Shown here: positions 45,337 to 56,084 of the stretch, in pieces
Numbering within the stretch: position 1 is the stretch's first letter
Layout: every line of letters starts with the position of its first letter
NCBI GenBank assembly: GCA_030068145.1
Contig: JAPJBO010000963.1
Coordinates: 19,625 to 83,624, forward strand
Length of the DNA stretch: 64,000 nt
Direction of reading: 5' to 3'
Source of the DNA: Diplonema papillatum
Lineage: Eukaryota; Euglenozoa; Diplonemea; Diplonemida; Diplonemidae
Program-made: the position numbers and the translations under genes
Notes under the pieces: generated by a model
Told to the model about the DNA's origin: nothing
The model's database searches: none
The model's input: the letters and a program-made list of their open reading frames with translations, nothing else

Positions 45337-47026
45337 GTGCAAGCACCCCGATCCGGACCCCGGCGGCTTGTCGTCCATCAACACCAGCGGTACTCCATCC
45401 TTCGGAGGGGGAAGCGGACCCGGCTTCCGGGGACAGAGGAAGAGAAGAAGTCGCCGCTGCACGTCGACTCGGTACCATCAATGGACGTTGCGGTTCTTCG
45501 CCGACGAATGAACGCGCCGACGAGGAAGAGGTTCGATGAGACTTGGTCCCGGACGTTTTACCCGCAGACGTTCCCTTCGAAGACGTCTTCACCTCCGGGT
45601 CGTTCCCGTTTCGAGGCGGCGCATGCGTTTGAGCTGGAAGAGCACGGAATCGCGGAACGTGCCGCTGGTCCGGGTAGAGACATGAACGTGCCGTTCACAG
45701 TCGTCGAGGAGAAGGAACGCAAGCTCCGCCAGCGGTTCATCCTGTGGACGTACGACGCGAACCGGGTGGTCGAAGCGGACGGATACGAGGCTCACGTCCC
45801 CCTTAGCCACGTGTCGAAGTATCTGCACGCGGTGAATCGAGAGTGCGGCTCGACCCGGGACTTCAGGTGTGGGTTCTACGGGATGGAGATTCCAGCTGCG
45901 TCTCGCCGACTTTTCGCCTTTCAGCGACGGCGACGGCAACTGGTGGCAATTGACGAGGCTACCGATTGGCCATTCGTGTGCACCCGAGCTGATGTACACA
46001 TTGGCGTCGACGACCGCGGGGCACCCAGATTACGTCGACGGCAAGCATGCAGTGTCATCGGAGGTGCTGGTTCACGTCTGGGTGGACAACATCAGATACG
46101 CGGGGCCACGCAATCTCGTGTTGAAGGCGACGTCGTATCCGGACGCCTTGGCTGCCGAGGCACGCATTACGTCGAAGGCTGCGGATACGAGGAACGCGGC
46201 ATGCCGCTATGAGTTTCTTGGCGTCGACTGGAAGCATAGCGACGGCACCGTGGGCGTCTCCGCCAAGATGCAATCGCGTTTGCAGCGCGCCGAGGAGAGT
46301 GTTCGAGCGGGTAAGATGTCAGCCGCCGAAATCAAATCCCTGGCTGGTCGTTTGCTGCACGCGTCGGCGATTGCCGGAGTCTACGTGGGCGAGTACTACT
46401 TCGCCCTGAAGTTCTTTCGACTGACGAACGCCCTCAATCGGGGCGAGAAGTGTCTTGACGAGAACGTGGTTCTGTCACACGGTCTGCAGCGCGCGCTCCC
46501 CTCGTGGATGCAGCGTGTTCAGCGTCGCCGAATTGTTCCAGTCGCTGCTCAATCGCCGAAGTTGGCAGTGTTCGTGGATGCCAGCCTTGATGGTTGGGGA
46601 GGTGTACTCGTCGACGTCGACACCAACGACATGGTAGTCGTCGGCTCTTGTTGGAATCGTGTGGAGAAGCGCCTCCACATAAACCAGCTTGAAGCTATGG
46701 CCTTCGAGAGATCCGTGAAGGCCATCTCGCCGGCGTACGCCGGGTCCACGGTAACGGTCATCGTGGACAACACCTCTGTGCAAGGGGTGGCCCGAAAGGG
46801 CGCGTGTTTACGATCGCATATCTTGAACGATGCGGTTGTTCGTGCTTTGTTGTGTTTGCAGCAACTGAAGGTTGCGCTGTCCGTTAGGTGGGACTGGAGC
46901 GCAGGGAATCCCGCTGATCTGCCATCGCGGGTGCCGTTGGCATCTCTCACCGAACAAAACTTTTCGGATATGTCACTGGCGGTCAGGAGCTTTGTTCTGA
47001 CTGGCGTCATGGGTCCGGCGGTGTGA
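45337..47026 (+). pseudogene. RT-RNase H, one frame break (U4)
   Basis: Same as U2, with the complete N-terminal RT frame (45337-46212) and the 385-codon frame (45869-47026). Only the shared +1 break near 45918 separates them. Confidence 0.85.
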
Positions 47027-47263
47027 CCTCCTGGGCTAGCCTGTTCTCTCACCAACCGTGGCTATCTCGGGGGGGTTACCCCAACGGAAGTGATTTCTCC
47101 CCTTTTCCCCTTTCTCCTGAGCTGGAAAGACAGAAGCATGTGCCCATGCCTGAGTGAGTAGCCGGCGGAGAATTCTTGCGATCCATCGTGGGAATTCCAC
47201 AAAGGCAAACGAACGCTCTCCAGGAATATATCGGTTGGCCGGGTAGGAATTTAGAAGGAGGGC

Positions 47264-47581
47264 TCACCGGGTTCCAGCAAAGTTTGCTGAGCCGGACGTC
47301 CAGTAGCTGTACCCCCTTCTGCAATACCTATGCCTCTTCTGTGATGTCATCTGCCTCGCACGTGGGGGCCTCATAGCACCCACATGAACAAAAAATTTCT
47401 TCGCATCGTAAAACATACCGTTGTTCTGCACGTCGACCTTGGCACCAGCTGCGATCAATTCCTTGACAACTTTCGAGTGACCGTTCTGGCTGGCAATATA
47501 CAGAGCCGTGAAACCATCTGTGTCATTGGGTGAGCGGCTAAAATGTACAACGACACGAACACAATGTGTGGGTGGTAGCAA
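47264..47581 (-). pseudogene. Single ankyrin-repeat fragment, open frame (U4)
   Basis: DGFTALYIASQNGHSKVV then KELIAAGAKVDVQNNG, fully open, with a unique set of residues at the variable positions. A nearby ACATTC to AATTTC change alters the following residues (KNVFV to KKFFV). Confidence 0.65.
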
Positions 47582-47840
47582 TCAGATGCAGACTGCATCA
47601 CGGGCAGCCTGAAGCGGGAGGTGTTACTTTCAGATTCACGTCTCAGGGTCGAGACGCAGGCGACAGAGAATGGATGATCTTGGGCAAACACAAATCTTCC
47701 GTGTCATGTGGTGACATGTGGCATCTTCTTGTCCGGAAAGTACATGTTGTGAGCCGCTCTCCACATTGGAATTCGGTGTTTTTCTTTGGTTCCATCTTTG
47801 TTTGATAAGGGAACAAGGGAAAACGACATTCACCGATCTG

Positions 47841-48029
47841 CTATGTATCATCCTGCTTCTTGCATGTCAAAACGTTGTGACCCGAATCACCACATCTGGT
47901 GCACTTTCGTTTCTTTGCTGCTGGCGGTGGGTCACTTGACGTGCCGCGCTTGGAGCCCTTTCGTGGTTTGTTGATTACCCTCGGAGCATATTCGTTTGCA
48001 ACAACCACATCGAAGGGGACGGACCTCAC
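47841..48029 (-). pseudogene. CCHC zinc-knuckle fragment (U4)
   Basis: Same sequence as 5041-5229. Confidence 0.5.
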
Positions 48030-48119
48030 CCTTGCTTTTCATCCTTCGCTTTTTTCCCTGCCCCCCAAGAGCGGTACCGTCACGGGAGGAAGTATCATAT
48101 TATACCCACGGTTGGCATG

Positions 48120-48300
48120 TAATAATTATTATTAGATTTGATTAGATTTTATTAGATATTATTAGCCTGATTATTACGTATTATTAGATCTAATAATGGG
48201 TAATAACTAATAATTTCTAATAATTTCTAATAATTATTACCTGATAATAATTTCTCATAATTTCTAACAAAGTCTAATAATTTCTAATAATCTAATAATC
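48120..48300. repeat. TAATAAT-rich tract (U4, right)
   Basis: As 18773-18957. The unit then continues to 48997 and the array ends. Confidence 0.8.
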
Positions 48301-48997
48301 GCCTGCAGAGAGTCCCCAGGAAGTGGGAGGATCAGGGAAAGACTACTCAGTCGGGCTAGGGTCTTGGCAATGAAGCCGCGAAAATGGAGGGAACCCAGAA
48401 ATCAAAGTAGCTACGGCCCAAATCTCAGATTTTGTACTCAGTGAAAATATCCGATTTAGCTCTCGGTGAAAATCTCAGATTCAGCTTTCGGTGAAGATCT
48501 GCAGATTGTTCCTTCCATCTCACATTTTGCACTCAGCCCAAAACTCTCATGCGAGTTCAAAATCTGCGAGTTCGTGAGCGCAAACCCGGCGCCCGCCCAG
48601 AAAACATCACGGTCCCGGACGATGCTCAATGGCGACAAACGCAAAGAAGAAGAGACACGAAAACAACACCAGAATCCATGCCAGGCAAGAGACTGGGTGG
48701 CCTGGCAGTGCAAGCCAAGCGGTGATGCCAAGGTGCTTTTAGGCAATGATATTGTATTAGTGTCGCCCCATAGTGCACTTAATCACCGCAAGTCCCAGCG
48801 CTTCATCAAAGCGGTTGTGGGCAAGCCGTGGTGAAAAGGCAGGACGTGACAATGGTGCTTGCAGAAGACAGCCCGAAGAACCGGCAGAAGATTCCAAGGA
48901 GGCCGTACATTCTGTGTGCAGATGAAAGTGAAATGAAACCGGGATCTTGTTGTCTGCTTCGGTCGGGTTCCAGCGAATGCCGAAACGCACCACGCAC

Positions 48998-49204
48998 GCA
49001 AGGAAAGAGAGACATAAATAGAGACAGAGAGGGTTTGGAGGAGGACGCTGGCGTGCGTCGGGGCCAGTGAGAAGCACCGGCCACCTTGCTAGATAAATCC
49101 TGCCGTGGAAAAGGAGCCCTTTCATTCGGGGTCAGCACGAGGCCCTCTTCCGTGTGCCTAGGAAACAGGAGGCATTATTCAAAGACACTGCGCCCCCCTC
49201 CCCT
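48998..49204. other. First non-array sequence; no gene seen
   Basis: Purine-rich GGAAAGAGAGACATAAATAG sequence starts right after the array. No coding or repeat structure recognised. Confidence 0.5.
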
Positions 49205-49890
49205 TCAATCTCTCAGTCTCTGGTGTCCAGGTCGGCGACCATGTTCTCGCCCGGAACCACATGGGTGAGCACGTCCGCATCGCGCAGGCATCTCAACGAT
49301 GAGGCGGTTTTCCGCTGGGTGCGGGGACGCAAGCTTTCGGTGGCGGCTCTCGGCCGTGCTGTTGTCGTGGAAGACATCCAGCGTCACCCACCCAGTCGTG
49401 ACGTGTCGGGCCAGCAGGACGCCAAGAATCGCCGTCACCAGCTCGCGCCGCCGATTCGGCGTCGGCGGAGCCAGCCTCGCCAGCCGATCCTTCCATCTCC
49501 AGCTCTCGCGAGGTCAGTCGCGTCGGGTCCAGGACGACCACCCCACCACCCTGGTCGGATGCGTCCGTCCAGACGTGCACTCGCCGCGCTGGGCGCCTGA
49601 CTCTGCGGGGGGAAGCGTCCCCCAGCCAGCGATCACCCGCTTCCAGCTCCGCGAGCAGCTCCTGCGGGAGCTCCACGAGCGTGTCCCAGTCGCGGTAGGT
49701 GAGGCACCTGCCACTCACCAGTCGGCTCGCACGCAGCAGCCCGGGATACGCCGCCATCGCAGAGATGAAGGCACAGTGCCGACCGGGAAACAACTGCCCG
49801 AGGCAGGGGTACAGCGAAGGGCTTGTTGCAGTCAGGATCCGAGCAGTAGAGAGGGTGCTCGAGGAAGAACGACACCCAAGCTGTGACCTG
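49205..49890 (-). pseudogene. Decayed RT/RNase H fragment of a second DIRS-like element
   Basis: The minus strand shows, in order, an RT thumb-like stretch (LLRASRLVSGRCLTYRDWDT), the first RNase H Asp in VHVWTDASDQGGG, then in another frame VFHDNSTAE and AENRLIVEM, and in a third frame VVPGENMVADLDTR. These are the RNase H motifs in the right order, separated by two frame breaks. The residues differ clearly from the macrosatellite element, so this is another, older family. No recombinase or gag part was found nearby. Confidence 0.75.
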
Positions 49891-49988
49891 TGACAAAGAG
49901 CGACTCAAGGAGGCTGCCCGTGTAACAACAAGATTCGCGGATGCCGCGGACTTGGGAATCGGGGCAGCGAAGCCTTCCTCCTGGTAAG

Positions 49989-50083
49989 CCACATGTGGAA
50001 GCTACGTGGAGGCGTTGAATGTGCAAGGCAAGAAGAGAGAGAGGCAGCAACCACATATGGAAGCTACGAGAAGGCGTTGAATG
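49989..50083. repeat. 33-bp direct repeat, two copies
   Basis: CCACATRTGGAAGCTACGNG continuing to RAGGCGTTGAATG occurs at 49989-50021 and 50051-50083. Confidence 0.75.
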
Positions 50084-50189
50084 GCCCAAGGCATTCGTGT
50101 TCCCCGACCTGGCAAGACAGGCTTGCAACATTCTCTTTCAAGGGGGGGTCGGGGGTTCCTTCATAGGATCAGACATGCCACGCTGAGTT

Positions 50190-51150
50190 GGAAGACTTTG
50201 ATGGAAAGAGAGCAAGCGGCGATGTGCGTAGGTCTTCACCTCAACCCAGGACGACGCAGCTGTTCACGCCGCATCACCTCTGGGCAGCCGGTCCTGCGAA
50301 CAGTTCCGGGCACAGCTGTGCTGAAGAAGACCGAGCGAACGACGGCCCCGACACTGCGGCCGCGCCCACCTCGACTAGATCCTCCAGGGCTACTACTACG
50401 GCAAGAGGACAAATTGGTACTGAGCAAACTCGCTTTTGAAGCCCCTGGGTCGGGTCGTCATGGGTACTTCGTTCTGAGATGCGGGGGTGGCAAATCTACA
50501 GTCTCGAGCGCAAAGGGCTCGAGCTCGATTGCCGCCGTCACCCCAGGTTGCAACACCGTCGAAAAGTGATGCTGAGCAACAATCTGTAAAAGTGCTTTCC
50601 GTCTTCGGTATTCTAAAAGGAGGCGTGGGGAGGGATCCCGGCGGGTTGGCAGGACCTTGGGATACAAGGTTGGGTCTCCGGCTGGATACCGACGGGGTAT
50701 TACGTTCGGAGATTCTTCCGATCTGATTCGGAGGGAGTGCGGGGAGGATGGGGTGTGGATGTTCGAAGATGGGAACGAATCAATCCTGCAGAGACCATGA
50801 TGCGTAGTGTAGAGGAACCGATTGCAAGAGCTACAAGAGTTCCATTAGTACTGCAGCACTGATTATGAGTCGTACAACAAATTCATGTCAGAAGAGAGTG
50901 CATACAAAAGGTGCGAGCCGTGTGGACACAGTTACGGTCGATGGAGATAGCTCTCCGGATGTCGTTAAGGTTTCCATTCTCGCATGCTTCCAAGATCAAC
51001 TTCTTTGCGTCCATATTCTTCAAATAGTTCAAAAGGTCGGTAGGAGATTAGAATTTGAGGTGAGAACGTTCCTGCGAAAAGGTTGACAATCACGGCGAAA
51101 AACGTACGAAGCTGTTGGTGCACACCTACCATTTGCTCACGATTTCAGTT
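50190..51150 (+). repeat. Duplicated block, copy 1
   Basis: Matches 59712-61070 (start ATGGAAAGAGAGCAAGCGGC) with about 90% identity by eye and several indels. Open frames inside (for example 50201-50569) have no recognisable domain and are broken in the other copy, so I call no gene. The second copy has about 460 extra bases at 60546-61005. Confidence 0.8.
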
Positions 51151-51790
51151 TATTAGGTCTGGTTCGTCAATGAAGCCCCGTTTTGAGCAGGCACATCATC
51201 GAAAACGCAGTTTCAGGGCTCCCTTGCGGGTTCTGCGTGCAGTGCCAGCCACCATGTAGGTGCTGACACTGCAAGTCCTGCCCTGCTGCCCAAGTGTAGC
51301 GCTGCCGTTACTGCACCTAGGCCCCACTCTCTCCTCAGGGGCCATCTTAGGGCGTAGGTCAGTGCTTGAAGCTCGTCGCTTCCATTGTCAGGCTACGCTC
51401 CACAACACTAAACCCAGATTTACCTGTGTTTCGTGTGGGCTACAGCACATTACAACTACAAAGCAGGTGCTTATACAAAAAAAGAGGTAGTCCCCTGCGT
51501 GAGCCGCGACAGCAAACATGCAGGTTCTCGAGGCGCAAATGTGTTTTCCGACGGGCGGAACGGAAGGTCTACATGTAGCGGAACAAATGCTCGAGACGTG
51601 AAACGCGAATCTATGCGCTTACGCCGAGTGACCCATGCCGATAGCGACAGCGGGCGACTCTGAGCAGTACAAGAAAAAGGGGGAAGCAAAGCCAGCACAG
51701 CACAGAGCAGTGTCGATGCGACGCCCTTCTCGGCTGGCCAACAAGGAGCAAGGGGTTGGCACGAGCCAGGTAACTAAGCCGGTCCATTCT
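51151..51790. other. No supported gene; holds a short interspersed repeat piece
   Basis: Positions 51412-51475 (CTGTGTTTCGTGTGGGCTAC and AAAGCAGGTGCTTATAC) match parts of the interspersed repeat found at 55175-55360 and 59380-59592. Otherwise only weak short frames. Confidence 0.55.
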
Positions 51791-51989
51791 TTACTGATAG
51801 ACTGTCAGAGACATCCGAATCCAGCACCAGACGAATCTAAATGCAGCTGCAGGGGATAGGGATGGACCTGATTGCACTGTTTGCCTCCGCACGTCCAGAG
51901 TCTGACGAGCCCGAAAACCCACCGGAATGATTCCGCGCACTTCCTTTTCTCCCTCATGAGTTGTCCCCCGCGGTCTATTAGTAATTGTT

Positions 51990-52195
51990 GTCGAAATGGC
52001 ACCTCGAACCAGCTCATTGACGCTGCTCTCTGGACGTCTCTGAGGAGTACGGCAGCTTGCGGGCTGCTGCCAGCCACGTGGCTCCGCCTCCGGGTTCAAG
52101 GCGGAGAGGATGAGGGAAGTCTGCTCCGTCTCCACCGCCTGCCACTCGTTCTTCTTCGCTTCGAACTCCAGCTCGGGTGCCGACGCTTCCGACAA
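51990..52195 (-). pseudogene. Partial duplicate of the myosin last exon
   Basis: On the minus strand, ELEFEAKKNEWQAVETEQ followed by LILSALN repeats the C-terminal part of the tail exon (ELEFEAKKNAWQAAETEQ). The copy is out of frame after SALN and lacks the rest of the tail. Confidence 0.8.
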
Positions 52196-52358
52196 AAGAG
52201 AGCAGACGTTGCTGCTGATGGGCATGGGAGAGCCCGTGTCCGCTAAGGCATGACTCGAGGAGTCTCGTGCTGCGCGTTTCTTATTGATCATAACAAATGC
52301 ACAATTGATGTCTCCCTCACTCCATCAACAGACAACAGCTGGCACGGTTTACCTCTAA

Positions 52359-53037
52359 TCAGCTCATGGACGCTGCCCTCTGGACGTCTCTGAGGAGTAC
52401 GGCAGCTTGCGGGCTGGATGCTGCGTCTGCCAGCAACGTGGCTTCGCCTCCGGGTGTGTTCAAGGCGGAGAGGATGAGGGCGGCCTGCTCAGTCTCCGCC
52501 GCCTGCCACGCATTCTTCTTCGCTTCGAACTCCAGCTCGCGGGCCGACTTCCGAAGTTCAGCCGACCGGCGCTCGAAGGATAGCAAGGCACGGGATCGCT
52601 GTGCTTCTGCTATCCGATCCCGGCTCTTTTGCAGCTTCGACGCCGCTTTTTCGCGGCTCAGCTCCGCCTCCAACCGCAGCTCTTCCTCGATGATTCTTCG
52701 GTTCCTCCGCATTTCCCTCTGGCACTCCCTTGCGGCTTGGTACTCTTCTTCTACGAGGGCCCGTTTGTACCCGTCACGGTTCCTCTGCCCCGCCAAGGCC
52801 CGCCTGCGGTCGCTCTCCGCCGCGGCCGCCTCCGCCTTCCGGGTCAGCTTCGCCTCCGCCCATGCCTGGTCTCGGCGCCTCTTCTGCTCCAACGCGGCCA
52901 GCCGGGCGTCGTGCGCCTTCTGATGGGCGGACAGCAGCGCCGTTTCTGCCTTCGCCTCGACCTCACGGTCCGTGCACCACTCGGCGTGGCTGGCCTGCCA
53001 CTGTTTCTGACTGGCGATCACAGATCGGGACCATGTG
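52359..53037 (-). CDS. Myosin heavy chain, last exon: coiled-coil tail
   Basis: This exon encodes about 225 residues of charged heptad-like sequence (DARLAALEQKRRRDQAWAEA, RRNRRIIEEELRLEAELS, RRSAELRKSARELEFEAKKN) ending in RDVQRAASMS and a TGA at 52359-52361. It is probably an alpha-helical dimerisation or cargo tail. The acceptor at 53039-53038 (GAGCTGAG, exon from CACATGG) fits the phase left by the previous exon and gives SYSTWSRSV-type continuity without a stop. The tail is short, and no MyTH4, FERM, SH3 or WW domain is seen. Whether a further exon was lost is unknown. Fragments of this exon recur at 51990-52195 and 61081-61235. Confidence 0.75.
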
Positions 53038-53535
53038 CTCAGCTCGCTTTGGACGTGGTTCCTGTGTTAGTTGTGCAAGTTCGCTTGAGACTCCGGGGTT
53101 TCAGCAGCATAGACGGGTTAGAATGTCTGCATTTTTAAGGTCTTCGGTTGGCTTTGAGTAGGTGTACCTTTCTTTCATCTTGTTTTCAGTTCGCGGACGA
53201 GGTGCTGCACGGCAGCACTCTGTGCACTTTGGAACTCCCGGAACTGGAACTGTGCCACACATATACGGCTACTTCTGAAACTATGTGACAGCCCTTGAGA
53301 CTATGTCAGACACAAAAGACAGCTTTTGATACGTCGGAGATACTCTGAAACAACAAGTACGTAAGACAATTGCATCCGAAACTATGTTGAACATATAAGG
53401 GGCCCAAGATGTAAGGGGATGCATCGCACCGTTCCACCATTCTAAACCCTTTTCGGTCCCATAAAGACAAGCTTCGAAAGCATGTCCCATGGAAGACAGC
53501 TTGTGTTTAAAAAATGATAAATATTGCGTGCAGAC
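53038..53535 (-). other. Myosin intron (tail-proximal)
   Basis: GT donor at 53535-53534 after TACAG, AG acceptor at 53039-53038. The intron holds an AAGTTCGCTTGAGACTCCGG-type repeat (about 53073-53155) also present at about 54452, 54590 and 62612. Confidence 0.65.
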
Positions 53536-54382
53536 CTGTACGCTCTTCTGTCTGCCTCCAGGCGGGACATGGCCGAGAGGCGGCTGTCGATCTGCGCCAG
53601 CTTCGCGGCTGTCGCCGCGGCGTCGGCGGCTTCGTGCTCGCGGCGCTTCCGATCGCGCAGCTCGAGCTGCCGGCGCGCGTGGGCCTGCCTCGCGGCCCTC
53701 TGCTTGACGAGTTCACTCCTCTGGGATCGCACGCTGTCGATGAAGCACCGGACGCGGTCCTTCGCCCCGCGCGACACGCGGACGAGGCGCTGCACGGCAG
53801 CTAGCCGCACTCTGTGCACCATGCCCCGCAGGGCCTCCACCGCCCGCCCGGTCGCGAACGCCAGCGACAGGGCCCCCACCTGCGCTTCGGACGCAGGCAA
53901 CTCGGCGGCCGCCATGATGTCCGCACACTCTGCCCTCAGGTCCCTCCCGGGCGGCAATCGTCCACGGTGATCACGGGCTCTCCCCCCCGCAAGCACGGCG
54001 CCGAACTCATCAGCAAACTCCCGGAACGGGAACGCCGCAGGCCCCGCCTGGAGGAGGCGGATGACAGGCAGGACGCCGGTCGCCCGCACCTGCCGCAGGA
54101 CGTCGCCGCCGGCGAACGAGCCGGCCCGCTTGAAGGCGTTGGGCTTGACGCACCGGATCCAGTGGGTGCGCAGGGGAGCGAGCGACGCGAGCAGCGCAGA
54201 GAGCTGGGCGCGGAAGATCTTCGAGAGGGCCGGGGTGTCGGACGGCGCGGCGGCGCGGGCGAAGCGCAGGAAGTCGCGGATGGGCCGGTGGGCAGACGAT
54301 GACTCGAGGCGGGTGAACAGCTCGGGGCGCACTTGGCGCTGGTTCTTCCGGATGGCGCCAGCTACACTGTAGCTGACTTCGC
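53536..54382 (-). CDS. Myosin heavy chain, second visible exon: end of motor and neck
   Basis: The exon completes the motor. It opens with GEVSYSVAGAIRKN, which continues the preceding exon's HYA into the HYAG-V-Y block of the family. It then gives FRAQLSALLASLAPLRTHWI, RCVKPNAFKRAGSFAGGDVL and RQVRATGVLPVIRL, the actin-binding loop, IRCVKPN and converter-side motifs of myosins. The rest is a charged neck with at best a weak IQ-like stretch (VHRVRLAAVQRLVRVSRGAK) leading into a coiled coil (LRDRKRREHEAADAAATAAK). The acceptor AG at 54384-54383 and the donor after TACAG at 53536 keep the frame. This is a force-generating actin motor, class undetermined. Confidence 0.85.
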
Positions 54383-54821
54383 CTGTGTTTGTGTTTATAA
54401 ATGTGTGTGAGTGTGTACAGGTGTGTCTTCGTCTGTTTTTAGCGTTTATTGTGGTCTTTAGAGTGAGGTTCGCTTAAAACTACAGGAATGCTAGCGTCCG
54501 CATTCTGCAATGCAATAGGAACGCATCTTTCGACTTTTTAGAGGGAGGATTCTTGCGTTGCATTCTCTTGTTTTTTCTAGCGTTTATTGTGGTTTAGAGG
54601 TTCGGTGGTTTAGGGTCTCCGGTTGACCAGTGAGGCTGTTTTCATCAAATCTAGTGATATCTTCATTCTCAGTATTCACACTTGCGCGTTTTCTTCTCAC
54701 TTTGTGCCAGCTACATTGTGGCTGACTTCGCCTCCCGTCCCTCGCGTTCATTCCTCGAAACCCCCTCGACTGTTTTCGTCTTAAAAGCCAACGAAACTGT
54801 CGTTTTTGGAGGCAAGCGGAA

Positions 54822-55055
54822 CCGAGACTGTGTCTTCAGACTTCCAATATTATCCTGTAGCCGAGACTGTGTCTTCAGACTTCCAATATTATCCTGTAGC
54901 CGAGACTGTGTCTTCAGACTTCCAATATTATCCTGTAGCCGAGACTGTGTCTTCAGACTTCCAATATTATCCTGTAGCCGAGACTGTGTCTTCAGACTTC
55001 CAATATTATCCTGTAGCCGAGACTGTGTCTTCAGACTTCCAATATTATCCTGTAG
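54822..55055. repeat. 39-bp minisatellite, six identical units
   Basis: Six perfect head-to-tail copies of CCGAGACTGTGTCTTCAGAC plus TTCCAATATTATCCTGTAG. Because 39 is 13 codons, the repeat is open in a plus frame (AETVSSDFQYYPV) and a minus frame (LQDNIGSLKTQSR). It lies within the myosin intron. Confidence 0.95.
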
Positions 55056-55099
55056 GAGAACCTTCCTGGGATTATCATGCAGAATCTTCTTACCAAAAC

Positions 55100-55145
55100 G
55101 TCCTACGAAAGGCGAGGGCAGCATACTTGCGTAGTGCGAGATGTT
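55100..55145 (-). pseudogene. Fragment of myosin exon end (MFNISHYA)
   Basis: The minus strand reads MFNISHYA followed by diverged intron sequence, a duplicate of the 3' edge of the exon at 56085-56562. The donor GT is changed (CATACTTGCG against CATACCTGCG). Confidence 0.75.
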
Positions 55146-55174
55146 GAACAAACTATTTTGGCTTTTTCTTTTGT

Positions 55175-55360
55175 ATAAGCACCTGTTTTGTAGGAAATGC
55201 TTGAGGAGACTGCCAGTTGCGATAGATCAAAGGAGGTAAATGTGCTGTAGCCCACACGAAACATATGGCGGGCGTAAGCGTTCAACAAAAAAGACCCACT
55301 TTGTAGTTGTATTGTTTTCTCCCCCTCTAGCCTCCTTCGAAATGAGCACAAGGCAGTCCC
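55175..55360 (-). repeat. Interspersed repeat, inverted copy
   Basis: Inverse complement of 59380-59592: TTTGTAGGAAATGCTTGAGG, GATCAAAGGAGGTAAATGTG, CTCCCCCTCTAGCCTCCTTC. Partial copies at about 51412-51475 and 55905-56010. Confidence 0.75.
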
Positions 55361-56084
55361 TCGAGCATTTTTTGTATAAGCACCTGCTCAGGGGCTTATA
55401 TGGCCCTGAGAGATTTGGCGGGAAAGTTGGGAGTGCAGTGGGCAGTTGGAATGTTGCCTCTTGGCAGAAGCTTCCGACGCTTTTCGTCCCACGCAGGACA
55501 CTGTGTCATGCTCGCCCAACTTGGCAGTCACAACGCGCTGCGGCAAGAAGATCGGGTAAAGGCGTTGGGGCAACAGAGTTTGTTTGTGTTCCAACTGAAC
55601 GTTAGCCCCGATCTAGTTTCCTGGCGCCGGCACCTGCTCCGGTCAATACAAGACAAAAAGGTGTCGAGGTCTACGTAATCTAGATCTAGACTTCTCTGCG
55701 ATTTGCAAAAGCCCCGCACATAGCTCCTGCATGCGTCGATTGGTATGCGAATCCTCAGAGAGCGAGTTGCTGTCTCATGAAGTCGGCTACAGGACTAGAG
55801 TGGCAGTCGTGGGTGCGATAACCCGAATATTGGCTGAGGTTGCGCTTTCGACTTGAGCTGCTCACACTTCTCCTTCCTGGCGCACTCGAGCATGACCAGC
55901 GGTGGCGGGCGTAAGCGTTCAAGAAAGTTGAAGTATGGCTAAAGATAAAGTGGTGTCACCTGAGGGGGAGAAAAAAAGACCCTGTATTGTTTCTCATCCT
56001 CTAGCCTCCTTCTGGATATTATCATGTAGGAGAGCCTTCCTTACCACAGATAAATCCTATACATAAAAAGCGAGGCCGGCATAC

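Larger units (their letters stand above)
42586..47252 (+). mobile_element. DIRS-like retroelement with a templated insertion (U4)
   Basis: Both inverted repeats are present. The copy resembles U2 (no 77-bp RT deletion, same 9-bp loss before gag). It carries about 215 bp of spacer sequence inserted in the recombinase at 44390-44604. Confidence 0.88.
1..48997. repeat. Macrosatellite: head-to-tail tandem array of a ~9.8-kb unit
   Basis: The same ordered blocks recur along this stretch. The block beginning CCTCTGCC at position 1 returns at 9844, 19807 and 40248. The RNase H ORF returns at 16521, 26280, 31620, 36972 and 45869, giving spacings of 9759, 5340, 5352 and 8897. Copies look nearly identical except for discrete deletions and insertions. 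U3b and U3c are 5.34-kb deletion derivatives with the same junction (29131 and 34468). U1 is the most rearranged and carries a transposon. The array stops at about 48997, where the sequence after GAAACGCACCACGCAC no longer matches; it may run on to the left of the window. One unit contains a whole DIRS-like retroelement plus about 5.4 kb of other sequence, so this is not simply a run of retroelements. Confidence 0.95.
54383..56084 (-). other. Myosin intron, repeat-filled
   Basis: GT at 56084-56083 after CTACGCAG; AG at 54384-54383. The intron contains a duplicate of the next exon's start (54700-54735, SYS to SHN change), a duplicate of the previous exon's end (about 55100-55145), a 39-bp minisatellite and an interspersed repeat. 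No other gene seen. Confidence 0.7.

Noticed and set aside
4608..47524. Bacterial-type diversity-generating retroelement acting on the ankyrin repeat
   Set aside because: An RT is present in each unit and variable codons include an NNC position, but no template repeat was found, changes are not limited to adenines, indels occur, and the RT is a DIRS-type RT-RNase H. Kept only as a remote idea within the ankyrin finding.
54822..55055. CRISPR-like array
   Set aside because: Units are directly adjacent with no unique spacers, and the context is a eukaryotic intron. It is a minisatellite.
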